A stretch of 64,000 bases of DNA, taken from NCBI RefSeq assembly GCF_037044555.1, contig NZ_CP146275.1, positions 1,778,501-1,842,500 on the forward strand, written 5' to 3'. Below are positions 1 to 9,040 of the stretch, piece by piece. This stretch comes from Pelagibacterium nitratireducens. Lineage in GTDB: Bacteria; Pseudomonadota; Alphaproteobacteria; Rhizobiales; Devosiaceae. Position numbers and translations under genes: made by a program. The number at the start of each line of letters is the position of its first letter. The first letter of the stretch is position 1. Below the pieces are notes generated by a model. It ran no database searches. It was not told the origin of the DNA and saw only the letters and a program-made list of their open reading frames with translations.

Positions 1-605
1 TCTTCGTCTGCGGCGTCCCTTCCAAGTTCCATAGCTTTGCCGGTGCTGCCCGCACCAAGGTTGGTACCGATCTCGAACTTCTCGATCTCGATAGCTATGC
101 GTTGTGCTGGATCGTCGATTTCCCGTTCTATGAGTGGGACGAAGAAGAAAAGAAGTTCGAGTTCGCGCACAACCCCTTTTCGATGCCCCAGGGCGGTCGC
201 GAGGCGCTGGATGGCGAGGATCCGCTGTCGATCAAGGCCTATCAGTACGACGCCGTCTGCAACGGCTTTGAAATCGCCTCGGGTTCGATCCGTAATCAGG
301 AGCCTGAAACCATGGTCGCCGCCTTCGAGAAGGTGGGGCTGTCGCGCCAGGACGTCGAGGATCGGTTTGGAGGACTGTACCGTGCGTTCCAGTATGGTGC
401 CCCGCCGCATGGCGGCATGGCTGCGGGCATCGACCGTATCGTCATGCTGTTGTGCGGTGTTCAAAACCTGCGTGAGATCACTCTGTTCCCGATGAACCAG
501 CAGGCGGAAGACCTGCTTATGGGCGCACCGAGCGAGGCATCGCCCAGACAGTTGCGTGAGCTTCATTTGCGGCTCAACTTGCCGGCGGACAAGAAGAACG
601 CCTGA
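1..605 (+). CDS. aspS: Aspartyl-tRNA synthetase, C-terminal part (cut by window start)
   Basis: This is the last 200 codons of a class II aspartyl-tRNA synthetase, which charges tRNA-Asp (or tRNA-Asp/Asn) with aspartate in the cytoplasm. The frame is open from base 3 to the TGA at 603-605. The segment [14 protein letters not shown], then [23 protein letters not shown] and the class II motif 3 region ([28 protein letters not shown], ending [11 protein letters not shown]) are characteristic of bacterial AspRS. The final arginine-containing motif that contacts ATP is present (GIDR). The N-terminal anticodon-binding domain and motifs 1 and 2 lie outside the window. An EAL-domain gene follows after about 40 bases on the same strand. 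Confidence 0.96.
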   Translation, partial: FVCGVPSKFHSFAGAARTKVGTDLELLDLDSYALCWIVDFPFYEWDEEEKKFEFAHNPFSMPQGGREALDGEDPLSIKAYQYDAVCNGFEIASGSIRNQEPETMVAAFEKVGLSRQDVEDRFGGLYRAFQYGAPPHGGMAAGIDRIVMLLCGVQNLREITLFPMNQQAEDLLMGAPSEASPRQLRELHLRLNLPADKKNA

Positions 606-645
606 TGTATGCGGCGTAATGCGCCCGATTTAATGCGTAGTTAAA

Positions 646-2286
646 GTGTTGCCCGGTAGGGTCGAATTTGAGGGTTCGATACTTCCGGGCATTTTTTTGC
701 GATCGCGTTTTTCACAAATTGTGCTGCTCGTCGTCGCACTGCTGGCGTTTCTGCCGGTGGTGGCGGTTGACCATGTCATCGACGGATACGTCATGGCACG
801 GGAAACAACCGCGCTTCAGACGACGGTCGATGCCATCACCCACGATTCCCAGCTCACGGTTCACGAGGGCATTCAATCGCTCAGACGTATTCTGGCGAAC
901 AGCCCGTCACTGTGCGCTGCAACGTTTGTGGACAACGTCAACACTGAACTTCAATCCAATCCGTTTTTGCGACAGGTGATCGTGCAGAATAGTGATGGCG
1001 TGCAATACTGCTCTGCGTTCGGGCATGCGGTGCAGTACCGTGTGCTGTCCGAAAATCTTACAATTCCGGGCCATACTGAAACGCTCAGCGTTGTGGCCAT
1101 CGATGGCATAGAGACGCCGCTGCTCAAGATAACCCAGGCGTTCGGACGCGAGCGTACCGTCTCGGCGCTCGTGCTGGCCTCACCGATGCTCATGAGAAAC
1201 GATGTCCCGCTTCTCGGCCAGATCAGCTATTTGCAGGTCGCTCTGACAAGCGGCAGTTCAATCCTGCTGCGGGGAGACGAGCGGATCGGGCAAGGGGCCG
1301 GTCGGGACGACTATATTTTCGCGCGTTCATTTGCTGGTGAAATACCGCTCAAGGCCGAAGCCGGGGTTTCATTTTCTCAAGTTCGTTCCGGTTATTCGCC
1401 GCTCGATATCGGATTTACGGTTGCTGCATGTTTCATGGGCGGGCTCATTTTGGTTCTGGCGATCCAATATGCACGCAAGGCCGATATCGTTGCCTTCGAC
1501 CTCGAACGCGCCATTATCGCCGGTGAGATGAAGCCCTATTACCAACCGGTCATCAATCTCAGGACCGGAAAGCTCATAGGCTGTGAGGTCCTCATCCGGT
1601 GGGTGAAGAAAAACGGTGAAGTCATTCCGCCGGGGGTCTTTATCGATTACGCGGAGATGTCGGGGCTGGCCATTCCTATGACATTGAGCCTGATGGAGCA
1701 GGTCCGCTACGACCTGGAGGACATCTGCCGTGAAGTTCCGGATTTCAAGGTGTCGATCAATCTGTTCGAGGGCCATTTTCGGGACGGATCGATTGTGGAG
1801 GACATTCAGTCGGTCTTTGAAGGCAGCGGCATCTCCTATCGTCAACTCGTCTTCGAAATTACCGAGCGCAGGCCGCTTGACGATCGCAATGCTGCAAACC
1901 GGGTCATGACGGCGATGCACAAGCTGGGGGTTCGGATCGCCATGGATGACGCGGGCACCGGGCATTCAAATCTCGCGTATCTTCAAACGCTGGGCATCGA
2001 CATCATCAAGATCGACAAGATTTTCGTCGAAATGATACGGGACGCCAACCAGCCCGTTCCGGTGGTCGATGCCCTGATATCGATGGCCAAGGACCTTGAT
2101 ATCGATATCATAGCCGAAGGCGTCGAAACCCAGGAGCAAGCACTCTATCTTCGGTCCAAGAACGTGGTTTTTGCCCAGGGCTATCTTTTCGCCCCGCCGT
2201 TGAAACTGTCATCGTTTCTCGTTCTGGCCAGTGCCCTCAGACCGAGCAGTCGGGAAAGCAATCTCGAGCCGGGGCTGGCAGCCTGA
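646..2286 (+). CDS. Membrane CSS-motif / EAL-domain cyclic-di-GMP phosphodiesterase
   Basis: Predicted inner-membrane enzyme that hydrolyses cyclic di-GMP. A hydrophobic helix (about residues 20-45, SQIVLLVVALLAFLPVV) is followed by a periplasmic domain with spaced cysteines (SLCAATF, then YCSAFG) resembling the CSS sensor domain. A second membrane helix lies near residues 260-280. The C-terminal EAL domain (about 290-530) keeps the catalytic set: EVLIRW in place of the usual EALIRW, SINLFEGHF, FEITERR, MDDAGTGHSNL, IIKIDK, AEGVETQEQ and QGYLF. No GGDEF domain is present, so this should be a dedicated phosphodiesterase. In known CSS-EAL proteins such as PdeC, cysteine redox state controls activity; that this applies here is inference. 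The start is a GTG; the membrane helix requires a start near this point. Confidence 0.88.
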   Translation: MLPGRVEFEGSILPGIFLRSRFSQIVLLVVALLAFLPVVAVDHVIDGYVMARETTALQTTVDAITHDSQLTVHEGIQSLRRILANSPSLCAATFVDNVNTELQSNPFLRQVIVQNSDGVQYCSAFGHAVQYRVLSENLTIPGHTETLSVVAIDGIETPLLKITQAFGRERTVSALVLASPMLMRNDVPLLGQISYLQVALTSGSSILLRGDERIGQGAGRDDYIFARSFAGEIPLKAEAGVSFSQVRSGYSPLDIGFTVAACFMGGLILVLAIQYARKADIVAFDLERAIIAGEMKPYYQPVINLRTGKLIGCEVLIRWVKKNGEVIPPGVFIDYAEMSGLAIPMTLSLMEQVRYDLEDICREVPDFKVSINLFEGHFRDGSIVEDIQSVFEGSGISYRQLVFEITERRPLDDRNAANRVMTAMHKLGVRIAMDDAGTGHSNLAYLQTLGIDIIKIDKIFVEMIRDANQPVPVVDALISMAKDLDIDIIAEGVETQEQALYLRSKNVVFAQGYLFAPPLKLSSFLVLASALRPSSRESNLEPGLAA

Positions 2287-2409
2287 TTTGCCGATGTATT
2301 GTTTCGGCCTTTAAGCGGAATTTTCCGTTCGCAGAAAAGATAGGTCTGCAAGCCTTCCATTTTGGTGCGATTGGTGGCAGTTATCTCGCCGCTAATCCGA
2401 GGAGACGGC

Positions 2410-4692
2410 ATGACGGACGAACCGCGCGATCCGCAGAAGGCACTTAAAGACGCTGCCCTGCATTTCCACCAGCATCCCAAGCCCGGCAAGATCGAGATTG
2501 TCCCGACCAAGCCGCTGGCAAACCAGCGCGATCTGGCGCTTGCCTATTCGCCCGGGGTCGCGGCACCGTGCGAGGAAATTGCTGCAGATCCGGAAACGGC
2601 GGCGCTCTACACTTCGCTTGGCAATCTTGTGGCGGTCATTTCCAATGGTACCGCAGTTCTCGGCCTGGGGAATATCGGAGCACTGGCATCCAAGCCGGTG
2701 ATGGAAGGCAAGGCGGTTCTGTTCAAGAAATTTGCCGGTATCGATTCCATCGACATCGAGATTGACGAGCAGGATCCAAAGAAATTCATTGAAACCGTAG
2801 CGCCGATGTGGCCCTCGTTCGGCGGCATCAATCTTGAAGACATCAAGGCGCCCGATTGTTTCGAAATTGAGGAAGCCTTGCGGGAGCGTATGTCGATCCC
2901 GGTCTTTCATGACGATCAGCACGGAACGGCGATCATCGTTGCCGCCGCTGTCCTTAATGGGCTCAAGATTGCCGGTAAGGACATTTCGGACGCCAAGATC
3001 TGCACTTCGGGAGCCGGTGCGGCGGCGATTGCCTGCCTGAACATGCTGATTGCAGTTGGCGCAAAGCGGGAAAACATATGGGTTGCCGACCGCGAAGGTC
3101 TGGTGACGACGCGGCGTGACAATTCGGTCGACCGCTGGCGTGGCGCTTTCGCGCAAGACAGCGACAAGACCGCGCTGGCCGAGGTGATGCAGGGCGCTGA
3201 CATTTTCCTTGGGCTTTCCGCGGCCGGCGCGCTCAAGCGGGAGATGCTCAAGGACATGGCGGAAAACCCGCTGATCCTCGCGCTGTCCAACCCCGTTCCG
3301 GAAATCATGCCCGAAATCGCTCAGGAAGAGCGTCCCGACGCGATGATCTGCACCGGGCGGTCCGATTATCCCAACCAGGTCAACAACGTCCTGTGTTTCC
3401 CGTTCATCTTTCGCGGCGCGCTCGATGTCGGCGCCACCACGATCAACGAGGAGATGAAGGCCGCGGCCGCTCACGCCATCGCAAAGCTCGCCCATGAGCC
3501 TGTCCTCGAGTCGGTGCCGGGCGCCCCGTCGACCTTCGGGCGGGATTACCTTATTCCCAATCCGTTCGATCAGCGCCTCATTTTGCGTATCGCGCCCGCT
3601 GTGGCCAAGGCCGCCATGGACTCAGGCGTTGCGCGTCGTCCAGTCGCCGATTTTGATGCCTACAAGGACAGTCTCAACCGCTTCGTTTTCCGCTCGGGCA
3701 TGGTGATGAAGCCTATGATCGAACGCGCCAAGGGCGCCGGTCAGCGGGTCGCATTTGCCGATGGCGAAGACGAGCGCGTATTGCGGGCCACGCAAGTGGT
3801 GCTCGAAGAAGGAATCGCGCAGCCCATACTCATCGGGCGGCCGTTCGTTATCGAGCAGCGTATCGAACGCTTCGGGCTGCAGCTGACGCCGGGCAAGGAT
3901 TTCGAGATCATCAATCCCGAAGACGATCCGCGCTATAAGGAATATGTCTCCGAGTTCCATTCGCTCGTCGGTCGTTCGGGCGTCACACCCGACACGGCGC
4001 GGACCATCGTGCGCACCAACACCACGGTTATCGGCGCTCTTGCCGTCAAGCGCGGCGATGCCGATGGTCTTATCTGCGGTCTTCAGGGCCGCTACATCAA
4101 GCATGTTCGCGATATCAAATCGGTCGTCGGCCTTTCGGACGGCGTTTCGGACGTCTCGGCTCTCTCGATGCTTATCATGCCGCGCGGGGCATTTTTCCTT
4201 GCGGACACTTACGTGAACATGGATCCGAGCGCCGACGAGATCGTTTCGATCACCTTGCAGGCGCGCGATCATCTCAAGCGCTTCAATATCGAGGCCAGGG
4301 CGGCCCTGCTGAGCTACTCGAACTTCGGATCGCGTGAAGGCACCACATCACACAAGATGAAAGAGGCCTACGACAAGCTCAAACGCGTGGCCCCCGACCT
4401 CATCGTTGAGGGCGAAATGCAAGGCGACTTGGCGCTTAACCAGGGGTTGCGTGAACGCTACATTCCCGACTCGGTCCTCAAGGGCGAAGCCAACCTTCTG
4501 GTGTTCCCGAACCTTGAAAGCGCGAATCTTTCCATGACCTTGCTGAAAGAACTCAACAACGCACTTCCGGTCGGGCCGATCCTGATGGGCACGCGGAACC
4601 CGGCGCATATTCTGGCGCCGTCGGTAACCAGCCGTGGGATCGTGAACATGACCGCGATCACTGCCAATGAGAGTCTGGCGCTCAAACGCTGA
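2410..4692 (+). CDS. maeB: NADP-dependent malic enzyme with C-terminal phosphotransacetylase-like domain
   Basis: Decarboxylates malate to pyruvate with reduction of NADP+, linking the TCA cycle to gluconeogenesis and NADPH supply. The 760-residue protein has an N-terminal malic enzyme part (about 1-430). It contains [13 protein letters not shown], the catalytic and metal region [16 protein letters not shown] with [10 protein letters not shown], and a Rossmann segment near [13 protein letters not shown] second domain (about 430-760) resembles phosphate acetyltransferase; in known MaeB enzymes this domain is regulatory (acetyl-CoA sensing) rather than catalytic. The ATG at 2410 is chosen because GAGGAG stands just upstream and the protein begins [12 protein letters not shown] as in relatives; the open frame extends 16 codons further upstream. 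A strong hairpin terminator follows. Confidence 0.95.
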   Translation: MTDEPRDPQKALKDAALHFHQHPKPGKIEIVPTKPLANQRDLALAYSPGVAAPCEEIAADPETAALYTSLGNLVAVISNGTAVLGLGNIGALASKPVMEGKAVLFKKFAGIDSIDIEIDEQDPKKFIETVAPMWPSFGGINLEDIKAPDCFEIEEALRERMSIPVFHDDQHGTAIIVAAAVLNGLKIAGKDISDAKICTSGAGAAAIACLNMLIAVGAKRENIWVADREGLVTTRRDNSVDRWRGAFAQDSDKTALAEVMQGADIFLGLSAAGALKREMLKDMAENPLILALSNPVPEIMPEIAQEERPDAMICTGRSDYPNQVNNVLCFPFIFRGALDVGATTINEEMKAAAAHAIAKLAHEPVLESVPGAPSTFGRDYLIPNPFDQRLILRIAPAVAKAAMDSGVARRPVADFDAYKDSLNRFVFRSGMVMKPMIERAKGAGQRVAFADGEDERVLRATQVVLEEGIAQPILIGRPFVIEQRIERFGLQLTPGKDFEIINPEDDPRYKEYVSEFHSLVGRSGVTPDTARTIVRTNTTVIGALAVKRGDADGLICGLQGRYIKHVRDIKSVVGLSDGVSDVSALSMLIMPRGAFFLADTYVNMDPSADEIVSITLQARDHLKRFNIEARAALLSYSNFGSREGTTSHKMKEAYDKLKRVAPDLIVEGEMQGDLALNQGLRERYIPDSVLKGEANLLVFPNLESANLSMTLLKELNNALPVGPILMGTRNPAHILAPSVTSRGIVNMTAITANESLALKR

Positions 4693-4718
4693 GGCAGGAT
4701 TTTCCGGGCTTATGAGGA

Positions 4719-4744
4719 GGGCGCCAGAGGCGCCCTTTCTTATT
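4719..4744 (+). terminator. Rho-independent terminator between maeB and amn
   Basis: A perfect 7-bp stem (GGGCGCC at 4719-4725, GGCGCCC at 4729-4735) with a 3-base loop is followed by TTTCTTATT. It lies between the convergent malic enzyme and AMP nucleosidase genes and ends inside the stop region of the latter. The T-run favours plus-strand termination. Confidence 0.85.
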
Positions 4745-6218
4745 GGAATGCCGTTTCGGCAAAGGATCGCAGCTTGCGCGAGTGCAGTCTTTCGACCGGC
4801 TGATTGCGCAGGATCTCCATGGCCTTGAGGCCAATCAGCAGGTGCCGGTTGACCTGGGTGCGATAGAAGTCCGAGGCCATGCCCGGGAGCTTGAGTTCGC
4901 CATGCAGGGGTTTGTCGGATACGCAGAGCAGGGTTCCGTAGGGAACGCGAAAGCGAAATCCATTGGCAGCGATAGTGGCGCTCTCCATGTCCAGCGCGAT
5001 GGCGCGCGATTGTGACAAACGGCGAGTGATCTCGCTCTGGTCGCGCAACTCCCAGTTGCGGTTGTCGATGGTAAACACCGTTCCCGTCCGCATGATGGTC
5101 TTGGTTTCGAGCCCTTCAAGGTGGGTGACCTCGGCCACGGCCTCCTGCAGTGCGAGCTGGATTTCGGCCAGTGCAGGAATAGGGACCGTCACAGGCAAAT
5201 CGTCGTCGAGAACGTGATCTTCGCGCACGTAAGCGTGGGCCAGAACGTAGTCGCCCAAGGACTGAGAGTTGCGCAGGCCGGCACAGTGGCCGAGCATCAG
5301 CCAGGCATGTGGACGCAGAACGGCGATGTGGTCTGTCGCCGTTTTGGCGTTGGAGGGGCCGACGCCGATATTGATCATCGTGATGCCACGTCCGTTCGGC
5401 GCGGTCAGGTGATAAGCGGGCATCTGGGGCTGGCGGGCCGGGAGCGTGCCTTCAGTGCCGCCGCCGAGCCGGGAGTTGGTGGTTATCACATTGCCCGGTT
5501 CGACAAAGCTTTCATAGAATTCGTGGCCTTCGCTCATCCACTGATGGGCGAGGCGGGTGAATTCCTCAATATAGAACTGGTAGTTGGTAAAGATCACGAA
5601 ATTCTGGAAGTGATCGGGGACCGTGCCGGTGTAGTGGTTGAGTCGGTGCAGCGAATAATCGACGCGCGGTCCGGTGAAAGCGGCAAGCGGGTAGGGGCCG
5701 CCCGAGGGCGGAATGAAGGTGCCATTGGCGATCTCGTCATCCATATGCGCCAGATCGGGGACATCAAACAGATCGCGCAGCGGCACGCCGATATCGAGGA
5801 GCGTGTCGCCTTCGACCCGTTCCTTGGGATCGACGGCGAAATGAAGCGGAATGGGGGTTTCAGACTCCCCGACCTCTATTTTGCCGCCGTGGTTCTTGAG
5901 GATCAGCGAGAAGTTCTCGATCAGGTATTTGTGAAAAAGCGCCGGCTGGGTCAGCGTCGTCTGGTAGAGGCCGGGGCTGTGCAGGAAACCATAGGCGAGA
6001 CGCGAACTGGCCTGCTGCTGGAAACTGGTGGAAAGGACCTGCACCTTGGGGTAGTGGGCCCGGATTTTGCCCGGTGGCACCTGGCCCTTGGTGAGGTTGA
6101 GCAGATGGTCGCGGATGAAGCCCGTGTTGCGATCATAGATTTCGCAGACATACTCCCAGGCCTTGACCGGATCGGAGAAGGATTTCAGCGGTATGGCGGG
6201 CGGAGTGATGAGTTTCAT
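4740..6218 (-). CDS. amn: AMP nucleosidase
   Basis: Hydrolyses AMP to adenine and ribose 5-phosphate, controlling the intracellular AMP level. The 492-residue length matches full-length bacterial AMP nucleosidases. An N-terminal regulatory domain (about 1-190; YPKVQV, SRLAYGFLHSPGLYQTTLTQP) precedes a nucleoside-phosphorylase-like catalytic domain (about 250-490; INIGVGPSNAKTATDHIAVLRPHAWLMLGHCAGLR, then ALDMESATIAANG with the purine- and ribose-binding MES motif). The gene is single, convergent with maeB, with 278 bases upstream before the next gene. A large plus-strand frame over the same bases (5121-6512) is a shadow. Confidence 0.95.
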   Translation of the reverse strand: MKLITPPAIPLKSFSDPVKAWEYVCEIYDRNTGFIRDHLLNLTKGQVPPGKIRAHYPKVQVLSTSFQQQASSRLAYGFLHSPGLYQTTLTQPALFHKYLIENFSLILKNHGGKIEVGESETPIPLHFAVDPKERVEGDTLLDIGVPLRDLFDVPDLAHMDDEIANGTFIPPSGGPYPLAAFTGPRVDYSLHRLNHYTGTVPDHFQNFVIFTNYQFYIEEFTRLAHQWMSEGHEFYESFVEPGNVITTNSRLGGGTEGTLPARQPQMPAYHLTAPNGRGITMINIGVGPSNAKTATDHIAVLRPHAWLMLGHCAGLRNSQSLGDYVLAHAYVREDHVLDDDLPVTVPIPALAEIQLALQEAVAEVTHLEGLETKTIMRTGTVFTIDNRNWELRDQSEITRRLSQSRAIALDMESATIAANGFRFRVPYGTLLCVSDKPLHGELKLPGMASDFYRTQVNRHLLIGLKAMEILRNQPVERLHSRKLRSFAETAFQ

Positions 6219-6496
6219 GCGCTAGTCCTGTTCTTGTTTTTGGTTTTAACCCCAAGGCATGCCAGTTTCGGCTTCGCCGTGCAATGCTCTGCGATCCAAT
6301 CAGCATTTTATCACAGTTCGGTGATTGGGCCTTTTGTCGCCGCAATGGCACCCGATATTGAAGGTGTCTGCTGGACTGGCAAACGAGCCCATGCACTAGC
6401 GGACACAAGCTTCCGCTGTAGTCCCCCAAGCCCTCAACAGCGCGGCGGAAGCGTTTATGGAGACCGCAGTCGTCCGCCCGGCGCTGCGGTCTCTTC
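6219..6496. other. Intergenic region upstream of amn
   Basis: 278 bases without a credible gene. It should hold the amn promoter (minus strand). The only clear structure is the hairpin at 6460-6493. Confidence 0.6.
6460..6493 (-). terminator. Hairpin after the DUF1801 gene
   Basis: A perfect 10-bp stem (GAGACCGCAG at 6460-6469, CTGCGGTCTC at 6484-6493) with a 14-base loop begins 4 bases beyond the stop codon of the minus-strand DUF1801 gene. There is no T-run on the minus strand, so it could be a transcript-stabilising 3' hairpin or a Rho-associated end rather than a classical terminator. Confidence 0.5.
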
Positions 6497-6919
6497 TTAT
6501 CTGGTGGGGTAGGCCGCCTTCATGTCGTGGACCGACCGCCGAATGATCTCTTCGAGAACATCAAAGTCGATATCGGCCAACTTCTTGATATAGAGACAGG
6601 ATTTTCCCATGGAGTGCTTGCCCAGCCTGGCCATGAGGGATTCATAGTTCGAGAATCCAGGCATCACGTAGAGCGTGAGATTTGCCTTGCGGGGCGAAAA
6701 TCCGGTGATGGGCCAATCGGCGGGTTTTTTGGTCGTATTGACGTAGGTGTAGGTGCCGAAGCCAACGATCGAGGAACCCCACAGGACGGGTTCGGCACCG
6801 GTTACCGTGCGCATCATTTCGACGATGGTCCAGCAGTCCTGCCGCTTCTGATCGGTTTCGACAGCGTCGATGAATTGGGAAACTTTCCGGTCGGTTGGGC
6901 GGGTCTTGAGTTCTGACAT
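6497..6919 (-). CDS. DUF1801 domain protein
   Basis: A 140-residue soluble protein matching the DUF1801 (YdhG-like) fold: FIDAVETDQKRQDCWTIVEMMR, GSSIVGFGTYTYV, then FSPRKANLTLYVMPGF and GKSCLYIKKLADID. The family has an iron-chaperone/frataxin-like fold and no firmly known function. It lies 12 bases after a secreted-protein gene on the same strand, so the two are probably co-transcribed. Confidence 0.85.
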   Translation of the reverse strand: MSELKTRPTDRKVSQFIDAVETDQKRQDCWTIVEMMRTVTGAEPVLWGSSIVGFGTYTYVNTTKKPADWPITGFSPRKANLTLYVMPGFSNYESLMARLGKHSMGKSCLYIKKLADIDFDVLEEIIRRSVHDMKAAYPTR

Positions 6920-6931
6920 GGCACGCGGTTC

Positions 6932-7537
6932 CTATTTGAAACGCACGAGGGTTTCGGGATTGGCCTCGCCATCATACTGCGCATCGACCTCGTAGCGGAT
7001 AAGTACGAACTGACCCTCATCGAAGGTCCAGGTTCCCGCTGAGAAAGCGTCGCCAAGGCCGCGCCAAAGGGCGTGAGAGGTGATGGTCATGCTGTCGGGG
7101 TCAAATTCGGAATTGGTAAGCAACAGCTGGGTGCCGTAGCCTGTCATCGGCATATCGAGGACCGCGCCCTCGAAATCATCATTTTCATACACGACGTCGA
7201 ACTGGGGCGTGGCAAAGGCCACCGGCACCAAGCCCTCATACTCGGTTTCGAGATAGTACATGTGGTTGACGTTGTAAGCGCCAGAACCGCAGAAGAATTT
7301 GTAGAGTGTGGCGGTCTGTGGGGTGTCCGAATATTCGGGCTCCCAGCTCAGATCCCAACTCTCGTTCGCGTAATATTCCGCGGCGGCGGAGTCTTCGAGC
7401 CCATAGCACAGTTCGGGAAAGCTCTGTGAAAAACGCGCAAAGGCGTCTTTTTCGCTTCCGGCTTCCTGCTGCGCGAAGCCGATCGCCGGTAAGGCGCTTA
7501 TAAGGATGGCTGCTATTGCAAATCGGGTGTTTCGCAC
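6932..7537 (-). CDS. Secreted protein of unknown function
   Basis: A 201-residue protein starting at a GTG preceded by AGGAAAG. It begins with a typical Sec signal peptide (VRNTRFAIAAILISALPAIGFAQQ, probable cleavage after GFA) and continues as an acidic, aromatic-rich domain with two cysteines (ELCYGLED, KFFCGSGAYN) that could form a disulfide. I do not recognise a named family with confidence; it may belong to the DUF1176-like periplasmic proteins. The frame stays open far upstream to 9037, antisense to the thiamine operon. That extension is rejected because the signal peptide and ribosome-binding site fix the start here. Confidence 0.75.
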   Translation of the reverse strand: MRNTRFAIAAILISALPAIGFAQQEAGSEKDAFARFSQSFPELCYGLEDSAAAEYYANESWDLSWEPEYSDTPQTATLYKFFCGSGAYNVNHMYYLETEYEGLVPVAFATPQFDVVYENDDFEGAVLDMPMTGYGTQLLLTNSEFDPDSMTITSHALWRGLGDAFSAGTWTFDEGQFVLIRYEVDAQYDGEANPETLVRFK

Positions 7538-7653
7538 GGTTGGGCCTTTCCTGAAACAGGTGCATAGAGTGCCGGAAAACGGTGTTCTCTCAAAGCGGGA
7601 AGTTCCCGTTGCGACACGATCCAAAGTTGTGCTACCCATCGAGTCGTTCGACA

Positions 7654-7742
7654 GGGGTGCTCCGTATGGCCGGGGCTGAGAGGACGGCGCAAAGCCATCT
7701 AACCCTAAAGCTGATCTGGATAATACCAGCGGAGCGAGGCGA
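7654..7742 (+). promoter_or_regulatory. TPP riboswitch (THI element)
   Basis: Conserved pieces occur in the right order: GGGGTGC at 7654, GGCTGAGA at 7674-7681, an ACCC at 7702-7705, and CTGATCTGGATAATACCAGC at 7711-7730, followed by GGAGCGAGG. This is the thiamine pyrophosphate aptamer. The 3' P1 strand (GGAGCGAGG) is also the Shine-Dalgarno sequence of the ATG at 7745. TPP binding therefore probably blocks translation initiation directly, as in many proteobacterial TPP switches; no separate terminator hairpin is visible. Confidence 0.95.
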
Positions 7743-7744
7743 AG

Positions 7745-8362
7745 ATGAAGTGCGGCGCACAACTCTCCCTTTATGTCATGGCGGACGATTTCGTTCGCGT
7801 AATTCTGTCCTCTCTCGACGCAATTGCGCCCTATAGGGACCGCTTGCGCATAGAGACCGACGATATCTCGACGCTTGTCGTCGGTCCGCCAGAGTTGATT
7901 TTTCCAACCATGCGCGAATTGTTCGTTGCGGCAGCGCGGAGCGGGCATCATGTGGCGATGCATGCCACCATCTCGCGCGGGTGTCCGGGAGAACCGGACA
8001 TGGACATCTGCTCGCCCGAGCAGCCGTCGGCTTTCGATGAAGACCTTGAAAGGCGCAAGACGCACGCGGCGCAGGCCGTGACCGATGCGCCCTCGACTGG
8101 CCAGCGGGTTACCGTGCAGTTTTCGCTCTATCCACTGGGCCCGGCCGATTACATGGACGAAATCTACGGCTGCATCGATTTCCTGAAAGCCTCGCCGGTG
8201 TTCGACAGGGCGAAGAACTATTGCACAAGGTTGGCCGGCGACGCCGGGCCCGTTTTTGAGGCCCTTTCGCAGGCATGGCTCAGTTTCGGCGACCCGAGTG
8301 CACATGTCGCGATCGATCTGACCGCTTCGGCCAACAGCCCGTCCAAGGACGCCGCTGCGTAA
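7745..8362 (+). CDS. ykoF: YkoF-like thiamine/HMP-binding protein
   Basis: A 205-residue cytoplasmic protein made of two similar alpha/beta halves (LSLYVMADDFVRVIL in the first; VQFSLYPLGPADYMDEIYGCIDFL in the second). This is the tandem ferredoxin-like layout of YkoF, which binds thiamine and its hydroxymethylpyrimidine moiety. Its start codon lies directly behind the TPP riboswitch, whose P1 strand doubles as its ribosome-binding site. It heads a four-gene operon with the YkoE, YkoD and YkoC transporter parts, so a role in thiamine or precursor uptake is well supported by context. Confidence 0.88.
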   Translation: MKCGAQLSLYVMADDFVRVILSSLDAIAPYRDRLRIETDDISTLVVGPPELIFPTMRELFVAAARSGHHVAMHATISRGCPGEPDMDICSPEQPSAFDEDLERRKTHAAQAVTDAPSTGQRVTVQFSLYPLGPADYMDEIYGCIDFLKASPVFDRAKNYCTRLAGDAGPVFEALSQAWLSFGDPSAHVAIDLTASANSPSKDAAA

Positions 8363-8425
8363 CTTGTCCGTGGGGCGCGGCCCCGCGGCGCTTTTTCCGA
8401 CATCGTTATCAAAGGAGGACAGCAA

Positions 8426-9040
8426 ATGTCCGATTTCGCTTCGCATTCGTGGCGCTGGACGCTGCGCGAAACCCTTGTCGTTGCCGTTTTCGGCGCCGCG
8501 TTCGCCGTGTTGTATCTGGCCTGGGTTCAGGTCTGGCTGGTCAGTCAGGCAGCGTTCGGGCCGGTGACCATGGATGTCTTCATGGGGTTCTGGTTCTCTG
8601 CCTCCATCGTTGCCGCCGCCATCGTCCGCAAACCCGGGGTGGCGCTGATGGCCGAGGTGCTCGCGGCCGGGGTCGAGATACTGCTGGGCAGTCCGGCGGG
8701 CATCGGTCTGCTGATCGCCGCAGTTGTGCAGGGGCTGGGGGCGGAACTGGTTTTTGCGGCGCTGGGCTGGAAGCACTACCGGCTGCCGGTGCTGATCGCT
8801 GCGGGGATGGGCGCTTCGGTGACGAGCTTTGTCTATAACTGGTTCCTGTTCGACTACGGCGCGCTTGAGCCCTGGCTGGTTGGGGCCATGTTTGTCATCC
8901 GGCTTGTCAGCGGGGCCGTGTTGGCTGGGGTTGTGGGTCACCTGATTGTCGAGGCTCTCTATCGTACGGGCGTGCTCAGAGGGCTGCGCATCGATATCGA
9001 GCGTCGCGGCGCTGGATTTGCGGCGCAGGCAGCCCAATGA
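8426..9040 (+). CDS. ykoE: YkoE-like substrate-binding subunit of a thiamine/HMP ECF transporter
   Basis: A 204-residue integral membrane protein with about five or six hydrophobic helices (VVAVFGAAFAVLYLAWVQVWL, FSASIVAAAIV, VEILLGSPAGIGLLIAAVVQGLGAELVFA, VIRLVSGAVLAGVVGHLI). It fits the S component of an energy-coupling-factor ABC transporter. AAAGGAGG stands 7-8 bases before the ATG. The stop overlaps the start of the ATPase gene (ATGA), indicating translational coupling. Specificity for thiamine or hydroxymethylpyrimidine is inferred from the riboswitch and the YkoF neighbour. Confidence 0.88.
   Translation: MSDFASHSWRWTLRETLVVAVFGAAFAVLYLAWVQVWLVSQAAFGPVTMDVFMGFWFSASIVAAAIVRKPGVALMAEVLAAGVEILLGSPAGIGLLIAAVVQGLGAELVFAALGWKHYRLPVLIAAGMGASVTSFVYNWFLFDYGALEPWLVGAMFVIRLVSGAVLAGVVGHLIVEALYRTGVLRGLRIDIERRGAGFAAQAAQ

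Noticed and set aside
5121..6512. 463-codon plus-strand frame over the AMP nucleosidase gene
   Set aside because: Antisense shadow of amn; the composition is low in meaningful motifs and there is no ribosome-binding site.
7538..9037. Upstream extension of the minus-strand frame that runs from 9037 to 6932
   Set aside because: It lies antisense to the TPP riboswitch, ykoF and ykoE. The signal peptide and ribosome-binding site at 7537 mark the true start of the real gene within this frame.
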